Source: Imperialibacter sp964351395
Lineage (GTDB): Bacteria > Bacteroidota > Bacteroidia > Cytophagales > Cyclobacteriaceae
DNA: 64,000 bases
Reading direction: 5' to 3'
NCBI GenBank assembly: GCA_964351395.1
Contig: CAYGOF010000001.1
Coordinates: forward strand, 372,001-436,000
How positions within the stretch are numbered: the stretch's first letter is position 1; the number at the start of each line of letters is the position of its first letter. Both the position numbers and the translations under genes were made by a program. A model generated the notes under the pieces. That model was not told the origin of the DNA. It did not search any database and saw only the letters and a program-made list of their open reading frames with translations. Of the stretch, positions 8,461-17,819 are shown piece by piece.

Positions 8461-9666
8461 TTGAAACACTTTCCATCCTATTCCTTGCAGAGGCAACTGC
8501 TGATAAATGGCAGAAATGCCCTTTTCCTACTGTTATTGAGCGGCTGTATCGAGCAGTTTGAGCCAAGGGACATCGCTTATCAGAGTGTGCTGGTCGTAGA
8601 CGGCTATCTATCAGACAAAGCTGAACCGTATAGAATTACACTTTCAAGGTCCAGGGCCATCAATGACGAAGGCTTTTCACCTGAGCAAGGGGCATCTGTT
8701 TCCATCGTTGGCGTAGAAGGTAATAGCTATCATTTGACCGAATCTGATTCTGGCCTTTACTTGAGCAATCCTAATGAATTTGTTGCAATCACCGGCCAGG
8801 AATACATGCTGGATATCGTCACAGCCAACGGAAATCACTATCAGTCCGACATGGTAAGAGTAAAGCCCACTCCACCCATCGACAGTGTCTATTTTAGACG
8901 AGAGAACAGAATTTCGGACGATGGGCTTGAGCTAGATGGGCTAAAATTCCTTGTCGACGCACACGACCCTAACGGAACCACGAGTTTTTACAGGTATGAA
9001 TGGATAGAAACTTATGAAACTTACCTGGCATACGCCGCACCCTGGGAGTACGACGACATGGCACCAGATCCCGGTTTTCCTATCAAACGCAGTGAGGTCT
9101 TTCCACAAATATGTTATAGCTCCAAAAGGGGTAACAATATACTGGTGGCTGGCACGGATCAGCTGTCAGAAGACATCGTTAGTGAGTTTGAGCTCAACTA
9201 TGTAAGTACTCAGGACTACAGACTAAGAAGCCGATACAGCATTCTGGTTGAGCAATTTGCATTGGATGAAAAGGGTTTCAACTACTGGCAAGAACTTCAA
9301 AAAAATTCAGAAAGTCTCGGCACCCTCTTTGACCCACTACCTTATGAGCTCCGGGGAAATGTCAGAAATATTGACAACCCGGATGAAGCAGTCCTGGGCT
9401 ATTTTGATGCAGCTCAGTCTTCTCAGTATCGACTATTTGTGGAGAAAGACGAATTGAAGGACCTGGTCTACCCATCCACCGGCTGCCCCAATTTACTAGA
9501 CACGGTAGCTCTTTCAGATCTTAAGATAAATCTTGCCAGAGGCTTACTGATTTCTGTTTTAGGCCCTTATCCGGTTCAATATGTGCTGATGGCACCTATG
9601 AGCTGTGCCGATTGCAGAGTGTACGGCAGCCTCGAAAAGCCTGGCTTTTGGCCAGATACTCCCTGA
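8461..9666 (+). CDS. DUF4249 family lipoprotein (second copy)
   Basis: 401 residues. No in-frame ATG precedes the lipobox; an in-frame stop lies at 8440-8442, so the TTG at 8461 is the best start. It gives a signal sequence with a L-L-S-G-C lipobox (Cys at about residue 29). The mature part begins I-E-Q-F-E-P-R-D and contains L-V-V-D-G-Y-L-S-D, matching the first copy and the DUF4249 pattern. It shares the I-C-Y-S-S and S-C-A-D-C-R-V-Y-G-S-L-E-K-P cysteine motifs with its neighbour, so the pair arose by tandem duplication and then diverged substantially. An 84-bp gap separates them, unlike the overlaps earlier in the operon, so a separate promoter is possible but none is obvious. Confidence 0.87.
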   Translation: MKHFPSYSLQRQLLINGRNALFLLLLSGCIEQFEPRDIAYQSVLVVDGYLSDKAEPYRITLSRSRAINDEGFSPEQGASVSIVGVEGNSYHLTESDSGLYLSNPNEFVAITGQEYMLDIVTANGNHYQSDMVRVKPTPPIDSVYFRRENRISDDGLELDGLKFLVDAHDPNGTTSFYRYEWIETYETYLAYAAPWEYDDMAPDPGFPIKRSEVFPQICYSSKRGNNILVAGTDQLSEDIVSEFELNYVSTQDYRLRSRYSILVEQFALDEKGFNYWQELQKNSESLGTLFDPLPYELRGNVRNIDNPDEAVLGYFDAAQSSQYRLFVEKDELKDLVYPSTGCPNLLDTVALSDLKINLARGLLISVLGPYPVQYVLMAPMSCADCRVYGSLEKPGFWPDTP

Positions 9667-9732
9667 CAGAATTTTACTATAAAGTCTGCTTGCCAATCAC
9701 TAAATTCCTGCCTCAATTAACCTCAGGAATTT

Positions 9733-12432
9733 ATGAAAAAGCTTTTCTCATTGGCAGCTACTTTCTTTCTGCTGGTCTACCATGTTGCATTCGCACAGAA
9801 GTGGACGGTTAACGACATTGTCAATCAGGAGTCTCTATCTGATGCAGTATTCTCCGACGACAATAACCTTGTAGCCTGGGTAAAGCGCAGACCTGCTCCT
9901 GAAAAAGACAAGTTTGTATCCGACATTTACCTTACCAGACTCACAAGCAAAGACAAGGAAGGGGCATTTAAAACAATACAACTCACCCGAAGCGATGAAT
10001 CAGAAAGCAATCCTGTTTTTTCTGCCGATGGCGAAACGCTCTATTTTCTCTCATCTAAATCCAAAGGCAAAAACCTTTGGGCCATGTCGCTTCTTGGTGG
10101 AGAAGCTTACGTGGTTGATTCTTTCGATGTGTCTATTTCCCAACTAAAAAGACTCGATGAAAAAACACTGATTTTTAAAGCTGAGGAAGGCAAGACACTT
10201 TATGAAACCGAAATTGAAAAGAAAAAAGACAACGTACAGGTTATTGAGGACTCTTTACATGTTAAGCCAAGCAGACTCTTCATTTTCGACCCTGAAGAAA
10301 AAAGATTAAAGAGAGTTACCAATAACGACTTTCCCCTTACGAGCTACTCTATCTCTCCCGATGGGAAGTGGGCCGTTTCTTCACACGTGATGTCTCCACA
10401 CTATGGCGTCGACGGCCAACCATCACCTACTCACTATCTCTGGAACATCGAAAATGGCACAAGCCGGCAAATACTAACCACTGGATATCAAACACCTGGC
10501 AATTTCCAGTTTGCTGCCGATAACAGCGGCGTCTATTTCACCAGCGTTCTTTCAACCAATCCGGAGTGGCAAGGAGCCGGCATCGACTTACTACATTTCT
10601 ATGACCTTTCTACCAACAAAGCCATCCAGGTTAACATCGACCACGCATGGGGGATGGGACGTGGATACGATGTAGCTGGTAGTGTGATTATTGGCTCTCT
10701 GGCAAAGGGTGCTTACAACGGGCTTTCCTTTTACTCGAAAAATGGCTCCAGCTGGAAAAAAGAAATCATTAATGCAGCAAACTATAATGACCATTTAAGT
10801 GTAGTTGCAGCCGCAAAAAACGGCAGCAAGCTATTGGTGGCCTACTCCACCGCTTCAGTGCCGACCCAAGTGAGAGTAGCTGACGTTGTAAAAGGGAAAA
10901 AGGGCAATTCGCTTACCGTAGGGCCCGAACTCGCCAAATTGAATACACATCTTGCTAAAAAGCCCTTGACGAAGTCTGAGGTCATTACATGGACAGGTGC
11001 CCTTGAGGAAGAAGTTACTGGTATTTTGTACTACCCTTCCAGTTACGAAGCTGGCAAAAAGTATCCATTAGTAATATCCATTCATGGAGGACCATCTGGC
11101 GTGGACATGGACAGTTGGTCCGACCGTTGGTCAACCTATCCCCATCTGCTGGCAGAAAAGGAAATCTTTGTGTTAAAACCCAATTACCACGGCTCGTCCA
11201 ACCATGGGCAAAAATTTGTAGAGTCTATCAAAGGTCACTATTACGAATATGAGCTGCCAGACATCATCAATGGCATCAATTTCCTTGACGAAAAGGGCTT
11301 TATCTACAAAGACTCTATGGCTGTCATGGGCTGGTCCAACGGCGCCATTCTGGCAACTATGCTTACCGTAGAACACCCAAGTCTCTTCAAGGTGGCCGCC
11401 GTGGGCGCTGGTGATGTGAACTGGACTTCTGATTATGGAAATTGCCAGTTTGGCGTCACTTTCGACCAGAGCTATTTTGGCGGAGCGCCCTGGGACAACC
11501 GCGACGGCAAAACGTACAATGAGGCCTATATTATCAAATCGCCATTGTTTGAAATGGAGAAGGTCAAAACTCCCACCCTTATTTTTCATGGTAGCGAAGA
11601 CAGAGCTGTCCCTCGTGATCAGAGCTGGGAGTATTATCGGGCCCTTCAACAAATCGGCCAGGCTGATGTACGATTCCTATGGTTCCCTGGTCAGCCTCAT
11701 GGCTTGCAGAAAATCACCCACCAGCAACGGAAAATGACAGAAGAAATCGCCTGGTTCGATAAATACTTATGGGGTAAACCAGACAAAACAAACGAAGCCT
11801 TCAAAAAAGGAAGCCCGCTGGCACAGCTTATTTGCAAGGAGAAGGCTAAGAAAACAAACGGTGCCTATGGTGAAATGGCGAATGGTGTGCTAGTGCCGGA
11901 AATGGTAGCTACCAAAAAGGATTCGATTTCAATTGGGAAATTTGAGGTAACGAATGCACAATTCAAAGCATACAGCACTCAGTTCAGCTATCCAGCTGGT
12001 CAGGATAACTTTCCGGCTGTAGTAGGTCTTGAGCAAGCAAAAAGTTATACGAAATGGTTAAGCACGATAACAAGCCAAACCTACCGACTGCCCACTGCTG
12101 AAGAAGCCAAAAAACTTCATGAGCTGGCGCTGAAGTCGGCTGCTAAAGAAAATACACTGAACTACTGGGCTGGCTACGACATCACCATCGACGATGTGCT
12201 TGACCTGAAAGCGAAGCTGACAGACGTAAAGGGGTCGCTTATTAAAGAAGCGGGTTCATTTCCAGCTACAAAAGTGAAAGACGCCGAAGTTTACGACCTG
12301 GGTGGTAACGTAGCCGAGTTGGCAGCAGATGGTGCTACCTACGGCTATGGTGCTTATGATTTTGCAGACCCAAAGGCAGCTGGACTAAGTGCAGACAAGA
12401 AGAGTGTTGGGTTTCGGGTGGTGAAGGAATAA
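9733..12432 (+). CDS. S9 prolyl-oligopeptidase-type peptidase fused to a SUMF1/formylglycine-enzyme-like domain
   Basis: 899 residues with a signal peptide (MKKLFSLAATFFLLVYHVAFAQ). Residues ~30-400 form a WD40/PD40-like propeller with repeated S-P-D-G-K and S-A-D-G-E turns. Residues ~420-690 are the alpha/beta-hydrolase domain, with Ser535 (G-W-S-N-G), Asp623 (G-S-E-D-R) and His656 (Q-P-H-G) as the catalytic triad. Residues ~716-899 resemble the FGE-sulfatase/SUMF1 fold: S-I-G-K-F-E-V-T-N-A-Q-F, Y-R-L-P-T-A-E-E, L-G-G-N-V-A-E-L and a final V-G-F-R-V-V. The second domain is short and has no cysteine pair, so it is not a formylglycine-generating enzyme and may bind a ligand or a partner. Secreted DPP-like activity in the periplasm is likely. 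The fusion is unusual for S9 peptidases. Confidence 0.92.
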   Translation: MKKLFSLAATFFLLVYHVAFAQKWTVNDIVNQESLSDAVFSDDNNLVAWVKRRPAPEKDKFVSDIYLTRLTSKDKEGAFKTIQLTRSDESESNPVFSADGETLYFLSSKSKGKNLWAMSLLGGEAYVVDSFDVSISQLKRLDEKTLIFKAEEGKTLYETEIEKKKDNVQVIEDSLHVKPSRLFIFDPEEKRLKRVTNNDFPLTSYSISPDGKWAVSSHVMSPHYGVDGQPSPTHYLWNIENGTSRQILTTGYQTPGNFQFAADNSGVYFTSVLSTNPEWQGAGIDLLHFYDLSTNKAIQVNIDHAWGMGRGYDVAGSVIIGSLAKGAYNGLSFYSKNGSSWKKEIINAANYNDHLSVVAAAKNGSKLLVAYSTASVPTQVRVADVVKGKKGNSLTVGPELAKLNTHLAKKPLTKSEVITWTGALEEEVTGILYYPSSYEAGKKYPLVISIHGGPSGVDMDSWSDRWSTYPHLLAEKEIFVLKPNYHGSSNHGQKFVESIKGHYYEYELPDIINGINFLDEKGFIYKDSMAVMGWSNGAILATMLTVEHPSLFKVAAVGAGDVNWTSDYGNCQFGVTFDQSYFGGAPWDNRDGKTYNEAYIIKSPLFEMEKVKTPTLIFHGSEDRAVPRDQSWEYYRALQQIGQADVRFLWFPGQPHGLQKITHQQRKMTEEIAWFDKYLWGKPDKTNEAFKKGSPLAQLICKEKAKKTNGAYGEMANGVLVPEMVATKKDSISIGKFEVTNAQFKAYSTQFSYPAGQDNFPAVVGLEQAKSYTKWLSTITSQTYRLPTAEEAKKLHELALKSAAKENTLNYWAGYDITIDDVLDLKAKLTDVKGSLIKEAGSFPATKVKDAEVYDLGGNVAELAADGATYGYGAYDFADPKAAGLSADKKSVGFRVVKE

Positions 12433-12448
12433 GATTCAAGGAAATTAG

Positions 12449-12485
12449 TAATCGGTAGTCAGCTATCTTAGCTAACTACCGATTA
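12449..12485. terminator. hairpin between convergent genes
   Basis: TAATCGGTAGT (12449-12459) pairs with ACTACCGATTA (12475-12485), and the stem continues inward with AGCT/AGCT around a five-base loop after one mismatch. It sits between the peptidase gene and the oppositely oriented glgB, where a bidirectional terminator is expected. There is no strong T-tract, so termination is inferred from position and stem length. Confidence 0.5.
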
Positions 12486-12500
12486 ATATTCACTACTTAC

Positions 12501-14519
12501 TCACATCTTCTGCATTGCCAAACACACCCTTGCTGGCAGGTAAACACTCAGGAAATGCTCGCCATAAAGGTTCACCGTTGGATAAGTCATTTTGTCGTCT
12601 ACTCTTCCAAAACCGCCGAACTTAGCGCTGTCGCTATTCAATACAATTTTATAATCACCTCCTTCAGGCACTTTGAACCTATAATCCGGCACTGAGTTTT
12701 GACCGTGAAAATTGAAAAGGAAAATCAGGTTTTTGCGCTCAAAAATGATGGTCTTATTCGTATCGTCCATGTTGAGCTGCTGTGCAGGCAAGCTATCTGG
12801 AATGGCTTCCTTAGTGGCAAGGTGCACCATCGCCTCATCAAAATTATTGAGATACTGATACTTCAGGTCAGCGTGGTCAACCAGGTTCCATTGCCTGCGT
12901 GCATACTTATAACTCCAGTCATTACCTTCTCTGGGAAAATCGACCCACTCCGGATGGCCAAATTCATTGCCAATGAATGTGAGGTATCCCTCTCCACCTA
13001 GCGACAGGGTAAACAACCGAAGCATTTTATGTATGGCAATTCCCCGATCAATAATCAAACTAGGGAATTCATTGTGCATATGGGTGTACATTTCCTTATC
13101 CATCAGCCAAAATGCCAACGACTTATCACCTACCAGGGCCTGGTCATGCGACTCAGCATAGGCAATGTTTTTCTCCCCAAACCTCCGGTTCTGAAGGGTG
13201 CTCCACATTTCATGAATATTCCACTCTTCATCAGTTTTGTGCTTGAGCATTTTTATCCAATAGTCGGGAATTCCCATGGCCAACCGGAAGTCGAAACCGA
13301 GACCACCTTCTTTGGTTGGGCGGCACAAGCCAGGCATCCCACTCATGTCTTCAGCAATGGAAATCGCACCTTTCTTAGCGTGAATAATTTCATTAGCCAA
13401 TTGTAAATAAGTAAGAACATCCCAGTCTACACCCGTAACAAAGTACTTGTCGTAGTGGTCAAAACTAATATTTCCGTGGTGGAAGTAGAGCATCGAAGTG
13501 ATGCCATCAAACCGATAGCCATCAAAGTGAAATTCCTCCAGCCAATACTTTACATTCGACAACAAAAACTGTTTTACCTCCCATTTACCGTAATTGAAAA
13601 GCATCGAATCCCATTGCTCATGAAATCCTCTTTCTCCCTCATGAAAATACTGGGATTGTGTGCCGTCGAGCTTGTTAAGCCCTTCAGCAATATTCTTCAC
13701 AGCGTGTGAATGAACGATGTCCATGATCACCGCTATTCCCATTTCGTGGGCCTTATTGACCAGGTACCTTAAATCGTCGGGTGTGCCAAAACGGCTGGTG
13801 GGGGCAAAATAATTACTGACATGGTAGCCAAAAGACCCATAGTAGGGATGCTCCTGAACCGCCATCATTTGGATGGTATTGTAACCAAGCTTTTTTATTC
13901 TTGGCAAAGTAAGTTCAGCAAACTCGCGGTAGGTGCCCACGCCTTCCTTTTCCTGGGCCATACCCACATGGCATTCATAAATAATAGGGCATTTACTGGC
14001 CTCGACAGATGAGAATTTTGCATCAGTCCATTTAAATTTCTTTTCTGGTTTGTAGACACAAGCAGAGAAATCGTAAGTAACTGGATCCTGCACCACATAG
14101 GTGGCGTAAGCTGGAATGCGATCCATCTCTCCGGCTTCGGATTTCACATGTACCTTGAACTTGGTGCCGTCCTGGAACTTCTCCCCTTTTTTTTCTTCGG
14201 CAATAAAAATTTCCCAAACTCCATCTTTACCTTTTTTCAACTGGTGGGCCTCTCTATCCCATCCGTTGAAGTCGCCAACCACAGCCAGCGAGTAAGCTGC
14301 CGGAGCCCATTCGCGGTACCACCAGCCTTTTGCTTTGGCATCGTAGGTAAGCCCGAAATGCTCATAAGCAGAGGCGAATCGATCCAGCGAGCCCGCGGCC
14401 TTTTTTATGTCACTCAGGGCCGCTTCAAATCTTTGAATTCTATTGCCAACTTCTTCGGCATAAGGCTCGAGCCAGGGGTCATTTTTGACAAGTATGGGAG
14501 TAGTAGTTTTCTTAGCCAT
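12501..14519 (-). CDS. glgB: 1,4-alpha-glucan branching enzyme
   Basis: 672 residues, cytosolic. An N-terminal CBM48 domain (about residues 60-150, with W-A-P-A-A and G-D-F-N-G-W-D) precedes a GH13 barrel. The four GH13 regions are visible: D-I-V-H-S-H, Y-R-F-D-G-I-T-S-M (nucleophile Asp near residue 336), A-E-D-M-S-G (acid/base Glu near 386) and E-S-H-D-Q-A (near 457). The D-G-I-T-S-M-L-Y-F-H-H signature points to the eukaryote-like GH13_8 branch. It introduces alpha-1,6 branches into glycogen. It is 18 bp downstream of the SDR gene on the same strand, so the two are probably co-transcribed; no glgA or glgC is present nearby. Confidence 0.95.
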   Translation of the reverse strand: MAKKTTTPILVKNDPWLEPYAEEVGNRIQRFEAALSDIKKAAGSLDRFASAYEHFGLTYDAKAKGWWYREWAPAAYSLAVVGDFNGWDREAHQLKKGKDGVWEIFIAEEKKGEKFQDGTKFKVHVKSEAGEMDRIPAYATYVVQDPVTYDFSACVYKPEKKFKWTDAKFSSVEASKCPIIYECHVGMAQEKEGVGTYREFAELTLPRIKKLGYNTIQMMAVQEHPYYGSFGYHVSNYFAPTSRFGTPDDLRYLVNKAHEMGIAVIMDIVHSHAVKNIAEGLNKLDGTQSQYFHEGERGFHEQWDSMLFNYGKWEVKQFLLSNVKYWLEEFHFDGYRFDGITSMLYFHHGNISFDHYDKYFVTGVDWDVLTYLQLANEIIHAKKGAISIAEDMSGMPGLCRPTKEGGLGFDFRLAMGIPDYWIKMLKHKTDEEWNIHEMWSTLQNRRFGEKNIAYAESHDQALVGDKSLAFWLMDKEMYTHMHNEFPSLIIDRGIAIHKMLRLFTLSLGGEGYLTFIGNEFGHPEWVDFPREGNDWSYKYARRQWNLVDHADLKYQYLNNFDEAMVHLATKEAIPDSLPAQQLNMDDTNKTIIFERKNLIFLFNFHGQNSVPDYRFKVPEGGDYKIVLNSDSAKFGGFGRVDDKMTYPTVNLYGEHFLSVYLPARVCLAMQKM

Positions 14520-14537
14520 TTTGGGCAGGTTTGCTGG

Positions 14538-15359
14538 TTAGATAAAGAAATCGGGCATAAGTGAAGCGGAAGGGTCAATGGCGTAACCGCTCAAATCAGT
14601 GATACCCTCCTCTTTCAATACTTCATCGTCAATATAGAAATTGCCAGTGGCTTCTGATGCCTTTCGTCTCAAAATAAAATAAGCAGCATCAGCGAGGATG
14701 TCTGGTTTTCTAGACTTTTGTATCATTTGGTCACCCCCCAGTAGGTTTTGTACAGCTGCTGTGGCAATGGTTGTCCGTGGCCACAAAGCGTTAACGGCAA
14801 TATTATCTCTTTTTAGCTCTTTCGACATGCCCAAAACGCACATACTCATTCCAAATTTTGCCATTGTATAGGCAACATGAGGAGCAAACCACCTTGCTTC
14901 CATATTCAGCGGAGGTGACATGTTGAGGATATGTGCATTTTCCGATTTCTTCAAATAAGGAATACAAGTTTTTGACATCAGAAACGTACCTCTGGTATTG
15001 ACTTGATGCATCAAATCATACTTCTTCATATCAGTCGCCAACGTGGGTGTAAGGCTTATTGCACTGGCGTTGTTGATCAGGATATCAATGCCACCAAAAG
15101 TGTCAACTGCCTTCTGCACTGCTGCTTGCACCTGATCTTCGAATCGGATATCCACCATTACAGGGAGGGCTTTGCCACCTGCATCTTCTATTTCTTTTGC
15201 TGCCGTATAAATAGTGCCTTCAAGTTTCGGATGAGGTTCAGTTGTTTTTGCGGCAATCACTATGTTAGCCCCTTCACTAGCTAGTTTCTTCCCAATAGCA
15301 AGGCCAATACCCCTGCTAGCACCAGTGATCAAAACTGTTTTATTTTTAAAATATGTCAT
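14538..15359 (-). CDS. SDR oxidoreductase, HSDL2-like
   Basis: 273 residues. A Rossmann short-chain dehydrogenase with the N-terminal T-G-A-S-R-G-I-G cofactor loop and the catalytic Y-x-x-x-K (Y-T-M-A-K, Tyr near residue 165). The segment A-K-T-T-E-P-H-P-K-L-E-G-T-I-Y-T-A-A after strand beta-2 is characteristic of hydroxysteroid dehydrogenase-like protein 2 and its bacterial relatives. It lacks the C-terminal SCP2 sterol-carrier domain of the animal protein. Substrate is unknown; lipid or short-chain carbonyl reduction is the usual inference. It is first in a two-gene leftward unit with glgB, and that pairing has no obvious metabolic logic. Confidence 0.88.
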   Translation of the reverse strand: MTYFKNKTVLITGASRGIGLAIGKKLASEGANIVIAAKTTEPHPKLEGTIYTAAKEIEDAGGKALPVMVDIRFEDQVQAAVQKAVDTFGGIDILINNASAISLTPTLATDMKKYDLMHQVNTRGTFLMSKTCIPYLKKSENAHILNMSPPLNMEARWFAPHVAYTMAKFGMSMCVLGMSKELKRDNIAVNALWPRTTIATAAVQNLLGGDQMIQKSRKPDILADAAYFILRRKASEATGNFYIDDEVLKEEGITDLSGYAIDPSASLMPDFFI

Positions 15360-15516
15360 ATATTTAAAGGTTACAATTGCACCCTTTCTTAAAGGGTGAC
15401 GTTAATGCTTAAATTAATGGAATTATTCATAAATTAAGAATGATTCCTTGAATTACGTCAGAAGGATACTCTTATATACCATTCGATTAGATCGACATCA
15501 GCAAAACGCCCGCAAG

Positions 15517-17166
15517 ATGAATAAATTTCAAAGACGTCTGTTCGTCCCTACACTATTAGTGTTAACAATAGGATGGTTCGGATTTACCAGCTACAGCGAC
15601 AAGTTCTTTCAAATTGCCAAGAACCTGGATCTTTTTGCTTCTATCTACAAAGAGATCAACACTTACTATGTAGACGATGTGAACCCAAACAGACTCATCA
15701 AGACTGGAATTGATGCTATGTTGGAAAGCCTTGACCCCTATACAGTTTATATACCTGAAGACGACATAGAAGATTTTCGCACAATGACCACCGGTGAATA
15801 TGGTGGCATAGGTGCCAGTACGGAGTTCCTCGAAGGACATCACACCATTATTATGTTGCAGGAAGGATATCCGGCACATAAAGCTGGACTTCAAATTGGC
15901 GACCAGATCTTGTCCATCAATGGCATTGAAGTAGAACAGAAAGAAAATTTTGATCTGGGCAAACTCTTGAAAGGACAGTCCAGAACTACTTTCGGAATCA
16001 CCGTAAGCAGATATGGTGCAAATGCCCCGATCACTTATCAAGTTGACAGAGAAAAAATAACTATTGACAATGTGTATTACTCCGGCATGGTGAACGACAA
16101 CATTGGTCTCATCAAGTTAACTGAATTTACCACGAATGCCGGTGAGGAAGTGAAAAAAGCAGTGGTCAAATTGAAGAAAGAAGGAGCTACCTCCATTATT
16201 CTTGACTTAAGAGACAACCCAGGTGGGTTGCTGCATGAGGCTGTCAATATTTCAAATATTTTCCTGCCAAAAGGCAAAAAAGTGGTCGACACTAAGGGAA
16301 AAATCACTGACCTCAACAGAACTTACCAAACACTCAACGAGCCGGTAGACACAGAAATTCCCTTGGCTATTCTAACGAATGGGGGCAGCGCTTCAGCATC
16401 AGAAATAGTTGCGGGCGTTATTCAGGACTTCGATAGAGGTGTATTGATTGGTGAAAAAACATTTGGCAAAGGTTTGGTACAGTCTACCCGCCCACTGAGC
16501 TATAATGCCCAGCTAAAGGTGACCACAGCCAAATACTATATTCCTAGCGGTAGATGTATTCAAGCACTTGACTACACCCATCGAAATGCCGACGGCACGG
16601 TAAACAAACTTCCCGATTCGTTAAAGGTAGCATTTAAGACAAACAACGGGCGCACTGTCTTCGATGGAGATGGACTTGACCCCGACGTAGTAGTAGACAT
16701 AGAAGATTACCCAAGCATTGCCCTGGTTCTTTCCTCTAAAGGCTATTTGTTTCAATATGCCACTCTTTATCACTACCAGCACCCAGAGATATCTCCAGCA
16801 AGAGAATTTCAATTGAGCGACAGCGACTACACGGAATTTTTAGAGTGGATTCGTAAAAAAGAATTCTCTTACGAAACCTCCGTTGATAGAGCGTATCGCC
16901 ACCTCTTAGCTGCCGCCAAAAAAGATAAAACTTACGCTACCCTCGAAGATCAACTTGGATCGCTGGAGGCAAAAATAAAAGCACTAAAAGAAAAGGATCT
17001 CGTTAAGTTCAAGACAGACATCAAAGGACTGCTCGAACAGGAGATCATTACTCGCTACTATTTGCAAAAAGGTCTGATAGAGGTCACATTCCCCGATGAT
17101 CCTGATATTCAGAAGGCCATTCAGGTGCTCAATAATCCTGCTGAATACAAGAAAATATTAGGCTGA
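15517..17166 (+). CDS. S41 family C-terminal processing peptidase
   Basis: 549 residues from ATG 15517; a TTG at 15448 would add 23 residues ahead of the signal anchor and is less likely. One N-terminal hydrophobic segment (F-V-P-T-L-L-V-L-T-I-G-W-F-G-F) exports or anchors the protein in the periplasm. A PDZ domain follows (residues ~70-165, E-G-Y-P-A-H-K-A-G-L-Q-I-G-D), then the S41 fold. The catalytic dyad is Ser293 in G-S-A-S-A-S-E and Lys318 in F-G-K-G, the 25-residue spacing seen in Tsp/CtpA proteases. The C-terminal ~150 residues are helical and Lys/Glu-rich. These enzymes trim or degrade periplasmic proteins from the C-terminus. It stands alone, with the SDR divergent upstream. Confidence 0.93.
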   Translation: MNKFQRRLFVPTLLVLTIGWFGFTSYSDKFFQIAKNLDLFASIYKEINTYYVDDVNPNRLIKTGIDAMLESLDPYTVYIPEDDIEDFRTMTTGEYGGIGASTEFLEGHHTIIMLQEGYPAHKAGLQIGDQILSINGIEVEQKENFDLGKLLKGQSRTTFGITVSRYGANAPITYQVDREKITIDNVYYSGMVNDNIGLIKLTEFTTNAGEEVKKAVVKLKKEGATSIILDLRDNPGGLLHEAVNISNIFLPKGKKVVDTKGKITDLNRTYQTLNEPVDTEIPLAILTNGGSASASEIVAGVIQDFDRGVLIGEKTFGKGLVQSTRPLSYNAQLKVTTAKYYIPSGRCIQALDYTHRNADGTVNKLPDSLKVAFKTNNGRTVFDGDGLDPDVVVDIEDYPSIALVLSSKGYLFQYATLYHYQHPEISPAREFQLSDSDYTEFLEWIRKKEFSYETSVDRAYRHLLAAAKKDKTYATLEDQLGSLEAKIKALKEKDLVKFKTDIKGLLEQEIITRYYLQKGLIEVTFPDDPDIQKAIQVLNNPAEYKKILG

Positions 17167-17248
17167 AAAACTTTTTAGGTAATTCTATGTAACCTTTCCC
17201 ACTAACTGAAGTTTTCCCGCCGAACACGAATCGATAACCCCAGGTGGT

Positions 17249-17815
17249 TTGAATACTTTGGACGACAATTCGCTCATGCTAAAAGTCAAGGCCGGCGATC
17301 TTGACAAGATGGCTTTGCTGTATGAGCGACATAACAGGAACCTTTTTGGCTTTTTTTACAAGTTAACTGGCAGCGGCTCAGTGAGCGAAGACCTTGTGCA
17401 CAATGTCTTCTACCGGATGCTCAAGTACCGCTACACCTTTACAGAAGACACTTCCGGCAGTCACCGGTTTACGGCCTGGATGTATCATCTGGCGAGGAAT
17501 GTGAATGCCGATCATTACAAAAAGCAAAAGAAAGTTTCCTACACCGACGACATGGAGCCCTGGGAACGGAAGCTCAAAGTCGATGAGAATGCGCATTCTC
17601 AAATGGCCAAATCACAAAACCTGGAGCAGCTGCAAAAAGCCATTAGCTACCTGGCGCCGGAAAAGCAGGAAATGCTTGTGCTTACAAAGTACCAGGGAAT
17701 GAAGTATGAGCAAGTGGCAGCTATTTTCGGCATCACCGAGGGAGCAGTGAAAGTAAGAATGCACAGGGTGCTACAGGAGTTGAGGGAAATCTATATAAAA
17801 CTGGAAAAAGCATAA
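17249..17815 (+). CDS. ECF-type RNA polymerase sigma factor
   Basis: 188 residues. Region 2 (Y-E-R-H-N-R-N-L-F-G-F-F-Y, then E-D-L-V-H-N-V-F-Y-R-M-L) and region 4 (Q-G-M-K-Y-E-Q-V-A-A-I-F-G-I-T-E-G-A-V-K-V-R) are clear, and the linker region 3 is absent, as in extracytoplasmic-function sigma factors. The start is uncertain: TTG 17249, TTG 17258 and ATG 17276 are all in frame and all leave region 2 intact. The stop lies four bases before the next gene, a membrane protein with the layout of an anti-sigma factor. Together with two downstream DUF4097 genes this is a likely envelope-responsive regulatory unit. Target promoters are unknown. Confidence 0.9.
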   Translation: MNTLDDNSLMLKVKAGDLDKMALLYERHNRNLFGFFYKLTGSGSVSEDLVHNVFYRMLKYRYTFTEDTSGSHRFTAWMYHLARNVNADHYKKQKKVSYTDDMEPWERKLKVDENAHSQMAKSQNLEQLQKAISYLAPEKQEMLVLTKYQGMKYEQVAAIFGITEGAVKVRMHRVLQELREIYIKLEKA

Positions 17816-17819
17816 TATC

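Noticed and set aside
11173..11652. 159-residue leftward open frame
   Set aside because: It lies wholly inside the catalytic domain of the S9 peptidase in antisense and has no recognisable motif.
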